Positions 1 to 6,917 of a stretch of 64,000 nucleotides of DNA are shown piece by piece. This DNA is from Flavobacterium amnicola (GTDB lineage Bacteria > Bacteroidota > Bacteroidia > Flavobacteriales > Flavobacteriaceae): NCBI RefSeq assembly GCF_004122165.1, contig NZ_SBKO01000002.1, positions 496,001 to 560,000 of the forward strand, read 5' to 3'. The position numbers were made by a program, and so were the translations under genes. The stretch's first letter is position 1; every line of letters begins with the position of its first letter. The notes beneath the pieces were generated by a model. It did no database searches. It saw nothing but the letters and a program-made list of their open reading frames with translations, and was not told the DNA's origin.

Positions 1-62
1 TTAACTATTATACAATTGTCTTTTTTCAATGATTTTAAGGCTTAATCGTCACAAGAGATAAT

Positions 63-80
63 TTCTATAATCCTATAGAA
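63..80. promoter_or_regulatory. Inverted repeat upstream of the peroxiredoxin gene
   Basis: A perfect 7-bp inverted repeat (TTCTATA, 4-bp spacer, TATAGAA) lies about 85 bp before the peroxiredoxin start and about 40 bp before its likely -7 element. The position suits a regulator site, possibly redox-linked given the downstream genes. No known box is matched well enough to name a regulator, and AT-rich DNA can give such repeats by chance. Confidence 0.3.
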
Positions 81-120
81 AATTATAATTAAAAGCTTTT
101 TATTAAGACACTTTTGATAC

Positions 121-128
121 TATTTTTG
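121..128 (+). promoter_or_regulatory. Likely -7 element of the peroxiredoxin promoter
   Basis: TATTTTTG matches the Bacteroidota -7 consensus TAnnTTTG and lies 36 bp before the ATG at 165. No convincing TTTG element is seen at the usual distance upstream, so the assignment rests on the -7 match and its position. Confidence 0.5.
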
Positions 129-164
129 CAGCATCAAAAAAATAACATTTTAACCCTATAGATT

Positions 165-800
165 ATGTCATTAGTTGGAAAAAAATTCCCAAACATTACC
201 GTAGACGCCATTTCAGAAATGGGAGACAATTTAAGAATCAACATTCTTGAAGAAGCAACCAAAAACAACAAAAAAGTAGTTTTATTCTGGTATCCAAAAG
301 ATTTTACTTTTGTTTGTCCTACTGAATTACACGCTTTTCAAACAGCACTTCCTGAATTCGAACAAAGAAACACTATCGTTATTGGTGCTTCTTGCGATAC
401 TAACGAGGTACACTTCGCTTGGTTAAATACGCCAAAAAATAATGGTGGTATTGAAGGTGTGACATATCCTTTATTAGCGGATACGACTCGTAATTTATCT
501 AGAGCTTTAGATATTTTAGATGTAGAAGAAGTATACGACGAAGCTTCAAATGATATTTTATTTGAAGGATCTAACGTAACGTTCCGTGCAACCTACTTGA
601 TTGACGAAACAGGTAAAATTTTCCACGAAAGTGTTAACGATATGCCATTAGGTAGAAATGTAAACGAATATTTACGTTTAATTGACGCTTACACTCACGT
701 TCAGACTAAAGGTGAGGTTTGTCCTGCTAACTGGGAAGAAGGTAAAGAAGCAATGAACGCTGATCGATTAAGTACAGCAGCATATTTAGCTCAGAACTAA
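165..800 (+). CDS. Peroxiredoxin, AhpC/Prx1-type 2-Cys
   Basis: Thiol peroxidase that reduces hydrogen peroxide and organic hydroperoxides in the cytoplasm. The 211-residue protein has the peroxidatic cysteine in FVCPTE (Cys51) and a C-terminal resolving cysteine in GEVCPANW (Cys186), so it is a typical 2-Cys enzyme. The length suits the longer AhpC/Prx1 branch. The next gene encodes a thioredoxin-fold protein, a natural reductant, followed by a DUF6952 gene; as I recall, this three-gene order is common in Flavobacteria. The start at 165 is the only sensible ATG and follows a TATTTTTG -7 element. Whether the physiological reductant is the neighbour or a general thioredoxin is inferred. Confidence 0.93.
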   Translation: MSLVGKKFPNITVDAISEMGDNLRINILEEATKNNKKVVLFWYPKDFTFVCPTELHAFQTALPEFEQRNTIVIGASCDTNEVHFAWLNTPKNNGGIEGVTYPLLADTTRNLSRALDILDVEEVYDEASNDILFEGSNVTFRATYLIDETGKIFHESVNDMPLGRNVNEYLRLIDAYTHVQTKGEVCPANWEEGKEAMNADRLSTAAYLAQN

Positions 801-807
801 GAAATAG

Positions 808-876
808 AATTTCAATACAAATGGCAATAGCGATTATAAAATTTCTTTATTGAAATTGACAATTGTTATTGCCATT
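808..876 (+). promoter_or_regulatory. Two interleaved inverted repeats (pseudoknot-like) between peroxiredoxin and thioredoxin genes
   Basis: The intergenic segment carries arm A (808-817, AATTTCAATA), arm B (820-829, AATGGCAATA), A' (848-857) and B' (867-876). A pairs perfectly with A' and B with B' over 10 bp each. Because the order is A-B-A'-B', the two stems cross, giving an H-type pseudoknot or two exclusive hairpins in the mRNA. There is no T-tract, so it is not an ordinary terminator. Function unknown. Confidence 0.45.
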
Positions 877-895
877 ATAATTTAAAAAATCAAAT

Positions 896-1204
896 ATGTT
901 AGTAGAACTAAACGACGATACCCTACAAAACGTAGTAAACAGCAACGAAAAAGTAGTAGTACAATTTTCAGCTTCTTGGTGTGGTAACTGCCGAATCATG
1001 AAGCCTAAATTCAAAAAACTGGCTACTGAAAATGAAACTATTACCTTCGTTATTGTAGATGCTGAAAATGCTCCAGAATCGAGAAAATTAGCTAATGTTT
1101 CAAACTTACCAACGTTTGCAACTTTTGTTGGCGGAAAGTTAGTGAATGAAACACAAACGAATAAGGCTGAAGTGTTAACAGATTTGGTTAGCGAAATCCT
1201 TTAA
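896..1204 (+). CDS. Thioredoxin family protein (WCGNC active site)
   Basis: A 102-residue single-domain thioredoxin-fold protein without signal peptide, so cytoplasmic. The active-site motif is WCGNC (Cys29 and Cys32) rather than the classical WCGPC; residues between the cysteines tune redox potential, so this may not be the general thioredoxin. The cis-proline segment NLPTFATF and the glycine-rich turn GGK are present. It lies 95 bp after the peroxiredoxin gene on the same strand and is most simply read as its dedicated reductase. The role as partner is inferred from position. Confidence 0.9.
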   Translation: MLVELNDDTLQNVVNSNEKVVVQFSASWCGNCRIMKPKFKKLATENETITFVIVDAENAPESRKLANVSNLPTFATFVGGKLVNETQTNKAEVLTDLVSEIL

Positions 1205-1221
1205 ACAGATCGTTTGACAAC

Positions 1222-1321
1222 TTAGACTTCTTAGAAGGTTAGACCTTTTGAATTTCAGACGAATAATATTCTAAATATCTAATTTTGAAAAAATCTAAGT
1301 ATCTAAGAAGTCTAAAAATCT
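1222..1321. repeat. Low-complexity TCTAA-rich segment with a 14-bp inverted repeat
   Basis: The gap between the thioredoxin and DUF6952 genes is built of reiterated tCTAAgtaT/CTAAAAAT units. A perfect 14-bp inverted repeat (1222-1235 against 1302-1315) could close a loop of about 66 nt. No T-tract follows. It may be a decayed repeat element or a weak mRNA processing structure. Confidence 0.4.
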
Positions 1322-1334
1322 AAAAATCTAAAAA

Positions 1335-1592
1335 ATGAAACTACCTGTTATTAAACATTTGACGCAATTCATCGAGGAAAATGATCAAGATTATATCGTC
1401 GAAACCATTGCCGTTTTAGAACATTTAACCGAATTAGAATCTTTGAAAGACGAAGAATTGGATGTCATAGGAGAATTAATTTCCAATATGTATGGCGCTT
1501 TAGAAGTTCAAAAACAAATAAAAGAAGGCAAAGACAAAAAAACGGCCCTCAATGACTTTATGAAACGAGTCCTCGGTTCTATTGATAAATAA
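1335..1592 (+). CDS. DUF6952 family small protein
   Basis: An 85-residue acidic, all-helical-looking protein that starts MKLPVIKHLTQFI and contains the segment LEHLTELESL. I recognise it as the small DUF6952 family that follows peroxiredoxin and thioredoxin genes in Flavobacteria. No catalytic or metal motif is visible and there is no signal peptide. The position suggests a link with oxidative-stress defence, but the biochemical role is unknown. A clear terminator follows directly, marking the end of this gene set. Confidence 0.8.
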   Translation: MKLPVIKHLTQFIEENDQDYIVETIAVLEHLTELESLKDEELDVIGELISNMYGALEVQKQIKEGKDKKTALNDFMKRVLGSIDK

Positions 1593-1595
1593 TAC

Positions 1596-1622
1596 AAATC
1601 CCTCTTCATCGAGGGATTTTTT
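1596..1622 (+). terminator. Rho-independent terminator after the DUF6952 gene
   Basis: Stem AAATCCCTC / GAGGGATTT with a 6-nt loop, followed by a T-run, 4 bp after the stop codon. Confidence 0.85.
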
Positions 1623-1728
1623 ATGGTATGCATTTATCATTTTAATGATATTTTTGTTAAAAAAGTAAGAAAAACACTATTTATTTGTAAAAAAGATTAA
1701 ATTGCAGTACAAACAATTTAACTAGCTT

Positions 1729-3486
1729 ATGAATAAAATTACACTTTATACACTATTTTTTAGTGTGTTTTTTATTGCTATTACCTTTGCCCAAGAAGAA
1801 AAGTTTGAATACAAACCACGGCCCAAAGAATTTGAATTTGTTTACCATAAAGGAGATTCGATAATACCTCTGAAAACTCCTAAAGCGACTGATCCTGAAT
1901 CCAGATTGGTTTTTCAAAGTAAAATACCCTACCCTATTATTTTTATCCACGGACTGATGTCTGATTCTGAAACTTGGAATACCTCTACTAATTTTTTTGA
2001 CACACAATTTGGTTTTACTTTTGGAGGTCGCTTCGATTTTTGTCTCAATGCCGATAACAACCATACTTTAGCTAATAAAAATTTCTACCCTACCCCAAAT
2101 GCCGATATTGCCGCTTTTGAACCTTCTATAGGAAATGGCGATTACTATTATGTCAATTTTAATGTAAAAGTGAATGGTGCTTTCGGAACAGATGTACTGA
2201 GCAATCAAGCTGCCGTTGCCAAACAAGGAGCAGCGCTAAAAAAAGCAGTGGAACGCGTTTTACAAATCACAGGTAAAGACAAAGTAATATTAGTCGGACA
2301 TAGCATGGGTGGATTGTGCTCTAGAGAATACATTCAGAACCCTGCCAATTGGCAAGCCGATGGAAGTCATCATGTCGCTAAATTTCTAACTGCAGGCACA
2401 CCAAACGGAGGCAGTAATTCGAGTGATAATCCCATCGGAATATTTACGCCGGTAGATGTGCGATCGGAAGCTATTCGCGACCTTAAAATGACCTATTATT
2501 ATAGCGGGGAAGGAAGCCATTATCTGTTTGGCGGAAAAGAAGTCATCACCAGCACTAGTATGAATGATAATTCTTCAAGCCCAGATTTTTATAATGTAGA
2601 CATCAATTGTAATGGAATTATTGAATCGACCACAAATATCACTGGACTAAATCAAAGACCTCTCGATAATTTAATCGACTTTTCTAATATAGCAGGAAGG
2701 ATAACCGATTTTTGGGGAAGCAACATTACCACCGATGGAATTGTTCCGGAACCTTCGTCTAAATTGAATAATTATTATCCGAGCTTGACTTATCCTGCCA
2801 AAATGTTTTATTTCAATTCAGGATATGATTTAATAGAAAACCATACCGAACTTCCAGGCTATTATAATTTAATCATGCAAGGTTTAGATGAACCGAATTT
2901 TAAAGAACTAGCCTATCAAATTGCTATTAATACGCAATATACTGGCTTTGATACCGTTCAAGAAAGCACATCGGCAGATGATACAGATTTTTACAAGATC
3001 TCAATTACCGATAACATGAATGCAAACGTTGTGGTATCAGGTTTTGGATCAGGCTCTGTCGCTATCCTAAACAGTGCTGGAACAATTATTGGGACAGCTC
3101 AAAATAGTAGTGGCGGTAGTATTAATTTCACAAGAGCATTAGCGGCAGGAACATATTTTTTAAGGTTAACGACAACAGCTCCATCCGCTTCAAGTTATCT
3201 AACTCCTTATACTTTTATCGTAAATGCTACCTTGTCGAATCCAGAGAATCAATTGGAGGACATCCGTTTTTATCCTAACCCTGTAACTTCAACTTTAAAC
3301 ATTGAAAACATCGCTTTTGAAAAAGCAACGATATCGAATATCGTAGGTCAAAAAATAGCAGAACTAAAGTCTGATGGCATTCAAAACCATCAAACAATAG
3401 ATATGACCAACTTTTCAAAGGGAATTTATTTAATCACATTGAAAAAAGAAAACCAAACCAAAACTATCAAAATCATTAAAGAATAA
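1729..3486 (+). CDS. Secreted alpha/beta-hydrolase (lipase-like) with PPC domain and T9SS sorting domain
   Basis: A 585-residue exported hydrolase. Residues 1-21 are a signal peptide ending ITFAQ. The oxyanion-side motif IIFIHGLMSD is near 70-80 and the nucleophile elbow GHSMGG places the catalytic Ser at 192, as in triacylglycerol lipases and related esterases. Residues about 390-500 look like a bacterial pre-peptidase C-terminal (PPC) beta-domain (DTDFYKISI and AGTYFLRL segments). The last 75 or so residues, from FYPNPVTSTLNI to GIYLITLKKE, are a type A T9SS C-terminal sorting domain, so the protein is probably surface-bound or secreted. Substrate unknown. It stands alone between terminators. 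Confidence 0.88.
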   Translation: MNKITLYTLFFSVFFIAITFAQEEKFEYKPRPKEFEFVYHKGDSIIPLKTPKATDPESRLVFQSKIPYPIIFIHGLMSDSETWNTSTNFFDTQFGFTFGGRFDFCLNADNNHTLANKNFYPTPNADIAAFEPSIGNGDYYYVNFNVKVNGAFGTDVLSNQAAVAKQGAALKKAVERVLQITGKDKVILVGHSMGGLCSREYIQNPANWQADGSHHVAKFLTAGTPNGGSNSSDNPIGIFTPVDVRSEAIRDLKMTYYYSGEGSHYLFGGKEVITSTSMNDNSSSPDFYNVDINCNGIIESTTNITGLNQRPLDNLIDFSNIAGRITDFWGSNITTDGIVPEPSSKLNNYYPSLTYPAKMFYFNSGYDLIENHTELPGYYNLIMQGLDEPNFKELAYQIAINTQYTGFDTVQESTSADDTDFYKISITDNMNANVVVSGFGSGSVAILNSAGTIIGTAQNSSGGSINFTRALAAGTYFLRLTTTAPSASSYLTPYTFIVNATLSNPENQLEDIRFYPNPVTSTLNIENIAFEKATISNIVGQKIAELKSDGIQNHQTIDMTNFSKGIYLITLKKENQTKTIKIIKE

Positions 3487-3490
3487 TCAA

Positions 3491-3526
3491 AAAAATCCCG
3501 TTCCAATAAATCAGAACGGGATTTTT
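3491..3526. terminator. Bidirectional terminator between convergent genes
   Basis: A perfect 13-bp stem (AAAAATCCCGTTC / GAACGGGATTTTT) has A-rich and T-rich flanks on both sides, so it can stop the lipase gene and the convergent DoxX gene that ends at 3531. Confidence 0.85.
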
Positions 3527-3530
3527 ATAT

Positions 3531-3911
3531 TTAAGGCTCAATTAGTCCTTTGTAATGATCCCAATATCTATAAATTAAAAACAGATTCGCAAAACAGATA
3601 AAAATGGCAATTGGTAAACTTTCTGGTGACAAAAAGAAATTGATCAAAAAGATGTTTAACGACACCGGTAAAATCACCAAATTCGCTAACGCCACAAATT
3701 TATTTGTAATAAAAGAAATCCCGCACAATAATTCAACTCCCTTTGCCAAAGGAATGATGTATTTGGAAGCAACAAGACCAACATTAAACGCTTTAAAATC
3801 TCCGGTCACTTCTGGCTCTGGAGCCAATTTCAAAAAGAACATCAAGGATGCAAATAGTAAAAGTGCACCCAACAAAACCCTAATAATTGTAGTTGCTAAT
3901 TTCATAGACAT
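3531..3911 (-). CDS. DoxX-like small membrane protein
   Basis: A 126-residue protein with four predicted hydrophobic segments (about residues 7-25, 46-66, 70-92, 97-116) and the layout of DoxX/DoxD-type membrane proteins: first helix RVLLGALLLFASL, then the KGVELLCG segment. Proteins of this family are often linked to redox or thiosulfate metabolism, but the function here is unknown. It lies 56 bp after the phosphatase-type arsenate reductase gene on the same strand and could be the last gene of that operon. Starts at 3911 and 3905 are both possible. Confidence 0.7.
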   Translation of the reverse strand: MSMKLATTIIRVLLGALLLFASLMFFLKLAPEPEVTGDFKAFNVGLVASKYIIPLAKGVELLCGISFITNKFVALANLVILPVSLNIFLINFFLSPESLPIAIFICFANLFLIYRYWDHYKGLIEP

Positions 3912-3967
3912 TGATTTTTAGATTGATATATTAAAGTTACGAAAATAATTCCTACAAATTTTAAAAC

Positions 3968-4384
3968 CTATCTAATTTCTTCTACGAACGATTGACAATA
4001 CTTTTTAATTAATTCTCTCACCCTTTTAAATTCTAAATGGGTGGCTTCTTCATCCCCCACAAACTTGGCAGGATCAGGAAAATTGTAATGCAAACGTTTT
4101 GCCGAAGAGGGAAAAAACGGACACCTTTCTTTGGCATTATCACAAACCGTAAGAATATAATCAAACGGAATAGCAGCATATTCGTCTACATTATTGGAAG
4201 TGTGATGCGAAATATCAATTCCGTCTTCTTGCATAGTAGCAATCGCCTTCGGATTCACTCCATGGGTTTCAACTCCAGCCGAATAAACCTTTACTTTTCT
4301 TCCCTCAGTAAAATGCTCTAAATAACCGTGTGCTATTTGACTACGGCAACTGTTTCCTGTACAAAGGACTAAAATATTTATCAT
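3968..4384 (-). CDS. arsC: Low-molecular-weight phosphatase-fold arsenate reductase (ArsC-type)
   Basis: A 138-residue protein of the low-molecular-weight protein tyrosine phosphatase fold. The P-loop CTGNSCRS (Cys8 to Arg14, CX5R) lies at the N-terminus and a general-acid loop DPAKF is near residue 106. Cys82 and Cys89 (in CDNAKERCPFF) fit the relay cysteines of thioredoxin-coupled ArsC enzymes, which reduce arsenate to arsenite. The gene follows an ArsR-type regulator, a DUF6428 gene and a methyltransferase on the same strand, with only 2 bp to the methyltransferase. This context favours arsenate reductase over a plain tyrosine phosphatase. No arsenite pump is seen in the window. Confidence 0.82.
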   Translation of the reverse strand: MINILVLCTGNSCRSQIAHGYLEHFTEGRKVKVYSAGVETHGVNPKAIATMQEDGIDISHHTSNNVDEYAAIPFDYILTVCDNAKERCPFFPSSAKRLHYNFPDPAKFVGDEEATHLEFKRVRELIKKYCQSFVEEIR

Positions 4385-4386
4385 TA

Positions 4387-5004
4387 TTATTTTCTTTTAT
4401 AAGTGCAAAAAATAAAATTCTGAACGGTCTCAAAAGGTGTCACATGATCTTCTGTAAAACAATTTTGTAATTCGAAATCAGAAGCAAAAACCGCTTCCAT
4501 TTTTTCAACCGAATATTGTGTAATAGGTAAACCACTACATTTCTGCGGACCTTCTTCTGAAAAGGCCCCCATAATAAGATGTGCCTCTGGATGGGTATTG
4601 GCAATCACATTTGATTTATATTGCTGAATATCTCCGGCTTCCGTAAAAAAATGAAAAGATGCCCGATCATGCCAAATGTCAAATTTTACATCCGATTGAA
4701 AACGCAAACTATCCGAAACTATAAAAGTTACTAATTTCGCTTTTTCGCCCAATCGCTGTTTAGCTCTTGTAATGGCTGCTTCTGAAATATCCAATAGATA
4801 CAAATTGGTATAACCCAAATCAAGTAAACTATCAATCAAATAGCTATCGCCACCTCCGATATCGATAATTTTAGCATCTTTAGAAACTTTACACGCCTGA
4901 ATTAAATCGATGGACGTTTTGGGCTGCTTTTGATACCAACTTACTTCTGTTTCTTGTTTGGTCGTAAATACCGTTTCCCAATGTTCTTTTTTAGCATTTT
5001 CCAT
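4387..5004 (-). CDS. Class I SAM-dependent methyltransferase in the ars-type operon
   Basis: A 205-residue cytoplasmic methyltransferase. Motif I is DIGGGDSYLID near residue 47, followed by the acidic residue of motif II (LLDIS) and the motif IV segment FDIWHDRASFHFF. The N-terminal EVSWYQKQP segment is shared by a common subgroup of unknown substrate. It lacks the conserved cysteine set expected of arsenite methyltransferase ArsM and is shorter, so an ArsM call is not justified. It sits between the DUF6428 gene (1 bp away) and arsC (2 bp away), so it is co-transcribed with metalloid genes. Confidence 0.8.
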   Translation of the reverse strand: MENAKKEHWETVFTTKQETEVSWYQKQPKTSIDLIQACKVSKDAKIIDIGGGDSYLIDSLLDLGYTNLYLLDISEAAITRAKQRLGEKAKLVTFIVSDSLRFQSDVKFDIWHDRASFHFFTEAGDIQQYKSNVIANTHPEAHLIMGAFSEEGPQKCSGLPITQYSVEKMEAVFASDFELQNCFTEDHVTPFETVQNFIFCTYKRK

Positions 5005-5005
5005 A

Positions 5006-5470
5006 TTAACAACAACCGGAATTTGGCGTACAACAAGAGGCTAATTCTTGAATGTTTTTCTTAATTTTTTCCGTCGGAATTCCACAATTATCCTGAGCCA
5101 AACAAGTTGTTTTGGTCGAAGTTAATCGGAAATGCTCACCCGTAAATTCCAATCCAAACTTCCCGATGGTGTTTTCGTCTTGATACTCCACTAGAATATC
5201 AAAATCGTCCACATTGGTGTTTTTCTCAATTCCTGCTATGATTTTCAACACTTTTTCTGAAGTGAGTCTGTGCCAAGTATCTTGAGAATACCACAACTGA
5301 AAGGTAAAATAATTCTCTTCTCTGAAAGTGTTCCCACAATCGGTGTATTTTTTATTGATAATTCCCATTTCAGTAATATGAAAATGGTTGGGCACAAATT
5401 CGCCAGTTGGCAATTGAATGGCAAACTCACTAACTAGCGCTAACTGTCTTTTAAATTCTGATAGTTTCAT
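5006..5470 (-). CDS. DUF6428 family protein
   Basis: A 154-residue protein that begins MKLSEFKRQL and contains the conserved segment VPNHFHITEMG. I recognise it as DUF6428, a family of unknown function that follows arsR-type regulators in Bacteroidota. It ends with ASCCTPNSGCC, two vicinal cysteine pairs at the extreme C-terminus that could bind a soft metal or metalloid, plus an earlier cysteine pair (CLAQDNC). The metal-binding idea is inferred from cysteine spacing and operon context. The stop codon lies 1 bp before the methyltransferase start. Confidence 0.72.
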   Translation of the reverse strand: MKLSEFKRQLALVSEFAIQLPTGEFVPNHFHITEMGIINKKYTDCGNTFREENYFTFQLWYSQDTWHRLTSEKVLKIIAGIEKNTNVDDFDILVEYQDENTIGKFGLEFTGEHFRLTSTKTTCLAQDNCGIPTEKIKKNIQELASCCTPNSGCC

Positions 5471-5500
5471 ATGTTTTAATTTTATATTGTGATTTCATGA

Positions 5501-5529
5501 TTATTGCGAGCCTGTGAAGCAATCTCATA
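5501..5529. repeat. Degenerate copy of palindromic repeat family A in the arsR downstream gap
   Basis: ATTATTGCGAG...GAAGCAATCTC resembles the family A repeats found at 13.3-13.9 and 17.7 kb (GTCATTGCGAG...GAAGCAATCTC). It lies between arsR and the DUF6428 gene, inside the presumed operon, which shows that the element is dispersed beyond the accessory region. Confidence 0.6.
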
Positions 5530-5549
5530 CTCTTTAAATTAATTTTATT

Positions 5550-5873
5550 TTAACAACATTTATTCTGCAGTTGTTTTCGCATTTGAAAGAAATAGTCTTC
5601 AAACTTTTGTAAAGCTTCCGGATTAATACAATAACAAATAGTTGTTCCATCAACATTCCCTTTTATAATTCCTGCATTTTTTAATTCCTTTAAATGCTGC
5701 GAAATGGTAGGCTGCGCCAAAGGCAATTCTTTTACAATATCCCCACAAATACAAGTATCTACTTTAAGCAAATATTCAATGATGGCTACTCGTGCTGGAT
5801 TAGACAGCGCTTTAAAAAGGATGGCCAACTCATTTTGTTGCTCGGTAAAAAAATCTGATTTTGAAGCTCCCAT
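5550..5873 (-). CDS. arsR: ArsR-family metalloid-responsive repressor
   Basis: A 107-residue winged-helix regulator. I chose the ATG at 5873 (MGASKSDFF); an upstream in-frame ATG at 5963 would add 30 residues that run through the operator and promoter. The recognition region LPLAQPTISQHLKEL is typical. The motif DTCICGDIV puts a CxC pair at the start of the DNA-binding helices, as in As(III)/Sb(III)-sensing ArsR proteins, and the C-terminus ends NKCC. It heads the minus-strand ars-type operon and is divergent from tpx. A palindrome just upstream is the likely operator. Confidence 0.88.
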   Translation of the reverse strand: MGASKSDFFTEQQNELAILFKALSNPARVAIIEYLLKVDTCICGDIVKELPLAQPTISQHLKELKNAGIIKGNVDGTTICYCINPEALQKFEDYFFQMRKQLQNKCC

Positions 5874-5888
5874 TATTGTTATATTTAT

Positions 5889-5900
5889 ATATTGCAATAT
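5889..5900. promoter_or_regulatory. Probable ArsR operator
   Basis: ATATTGCAATAT is a perfect 12-bp palindrome 16 bp upstream of the arsR start, within a longer AT-rich stretch of partial symmetry (5881-5915). ArsR repressors bind such 12-2-12-like sites over their own promoter. The assignment is from position and symmetry only. Confidence 0.5.
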
Positions 5901-5949
5901 TACGATATAATAATATACTAGACGTAAAAACAATGTTAAATTTTCAACT

Positions 5950-5979
5950 TTTGAAAGTGACAAAATTTAATTACTTTTG
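5950..5979 (+). promoter_or_regulatory. tpx promoter (TTTG-18 bp-TACTTTTG)
   Basis: TTTG at 5950-5953 and TACTTTTG at 5972-5979 are separated by 18 bp, a good Bacteroidota promoter, with the -7 element 22 bp before the tpx ATG. Confidence 0.7.
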
Positions 5980-6001
5980 AGCTTCATAAAAATCAAATCA
6001 A

Positions 6002-6499
6002 ATGGCAACAATCACATTAGGCGGAAACGCAGTAAATACATCAGGAGAATTACCTAAAGTAGGCTCACAAGCTCCCAACTTCCAACTTATCAAAACCGAC
6101 TTATCTTCTACTTCTTTAGAAGATTACAAAGGAACCAAGTTGGTTTTAAATATTTTCCCTAGTATCGATACCGGTACATGCGCGACTTCTGTTCGAAAAT
6201 TTAACGAAACCGCAAGTACATTAGCCAACACTAAAGTATTGTGTATTTCACGTGATTTACCTTTTGCTCAAAAACGTTTTTGTGGCGCAGAAGGCTTAGA
6301 AAATGTAGAAAACTTATCTGATTTTAAAGACGGAAGTTTCGGTAAAAACTATGGTTTAGAAATGACCGATTCTGTTTTAGCAGGATTACACTCAAGAGTT
6401 GTCATTGTTTTAGACGAAAATGGTATTGTAAAATATACAGAACAAGTTCCTGAAATAGCCAACGAACCCAATTACGAATCTGCTTTAGCTGCTTTATAA
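6002..6499 (+). CDS. tpx: Thiol peroxidase (Tpx, atypical 2-Cys peroxiredoxin)
   Basis: A 165-residue peroxiredoxin of the Tpx class, which reduces peroxides with electrons from thioredoxin. The peroxidatic cysteine is Cys60 in DTGTCATS and the resolving cysteine is Cys94 in RFCGAEG, the usual Tpx spacing. The N-terminal VGSQAPNF segment and full length match the family. It has its own promoter, divergent from arsR. The next gene, dgkA, begins on the base after the tpx stop, so the two are co-transcribed. Confidence 0.95.
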   Translation: MATITLGGNAVNTSGELPKVGSQAPNFQLIKTDLSSTSLEDYKGTKLVLNIFPSIDTGTCATSVRKFNETASTLANTKVLCISRDLPFAQKRFCGAEGLENVENLSDFKDGSFGKNYGLEMTDSVLAGLHSRVVIVLDENGIVKYTEQVPEIANEPNYESALAAL

Positions 6500-6874
6500 A
6501 TGAAATTTCAAAAAGACGAAACCCTTTTTACTGGACGATTAAAAAGTATTGGATTTGCAGTAAAAGGGGCTTTAAAACTAATCACTACCGAACACAGCGT
6601 AATGGTACAATCCTCTTTGGTTGTCATCATGACCTTTGCCGGATTTTATTTTAACATCTCCAGAGAAGAATGGATGTTTCAAGTATTGGCCTTCGGTTTG
6701 GTGCTTAGCATAGAAGGATTGAATACGGCTGTAGAAAAAATAGCCGATTTTGTTCATCCTGATTTTCACCACCGCATCGGTTTTATAAAAGATATCGCCG
6801 CAGGTGCCGTTTTATTCGCAGCACTTACCGCCATGATTATCGGAGCCATAATTTACATTCCAAGATTAGTTTAA
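6500..6874 (+). CDS. dgkA: Diacylglycerol kinase family protein (DgkA-type)
   Basis: A 124-residue inner-membrane protein with three hydrophobic segments and the DgkA hallmark EGLNTAVEKIADF followed by IKDIAAGAVL. Family members phosphorylate diacylglycerol or undecaprenol; the substrate cannot be told from sequence. The start codon immediately follows the tpx stop. No truncation is seen. Confidence 0.92.
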   Translation: MKFQKDETLFTGRLKSIGFAVKGALKLITTEHSVMVQSSLVVIMTFAGFYFNISREEWMFQVLAFGLVLSIEGLNTAVEKIADFVHPDFHHRIGFIKDIAAGAVLFAALTAMIIGAIIYIPRLV

Positions 6875-6888
6875 TTCATTAGAATCCC

Positions 6889-6896
6889 TATTTTTG
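6889..6896 (+). promoter_or_regulatory. Possible -7 element before ftsK
   Basis: TATTTTTG matches TAnnTTTG and lies 21 bp before the preferred ftsK ATG at 6918. It overlaps a possible TTG start at 6894, which argues for the ATG as the real start. No good TTTG element is seen upstream. Confidence 0.4.
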
Positions 6897-6917
6897 TTTA
6901 AAAAGTATCAAGCAGTA

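Noticed and set aside
4387..5004. Calling the ars-operon methyltransferase ArsM
   Set aside because: Too short and without the conserved arsenite-binding cysteines, so only a generic methyltransferase call is justified.
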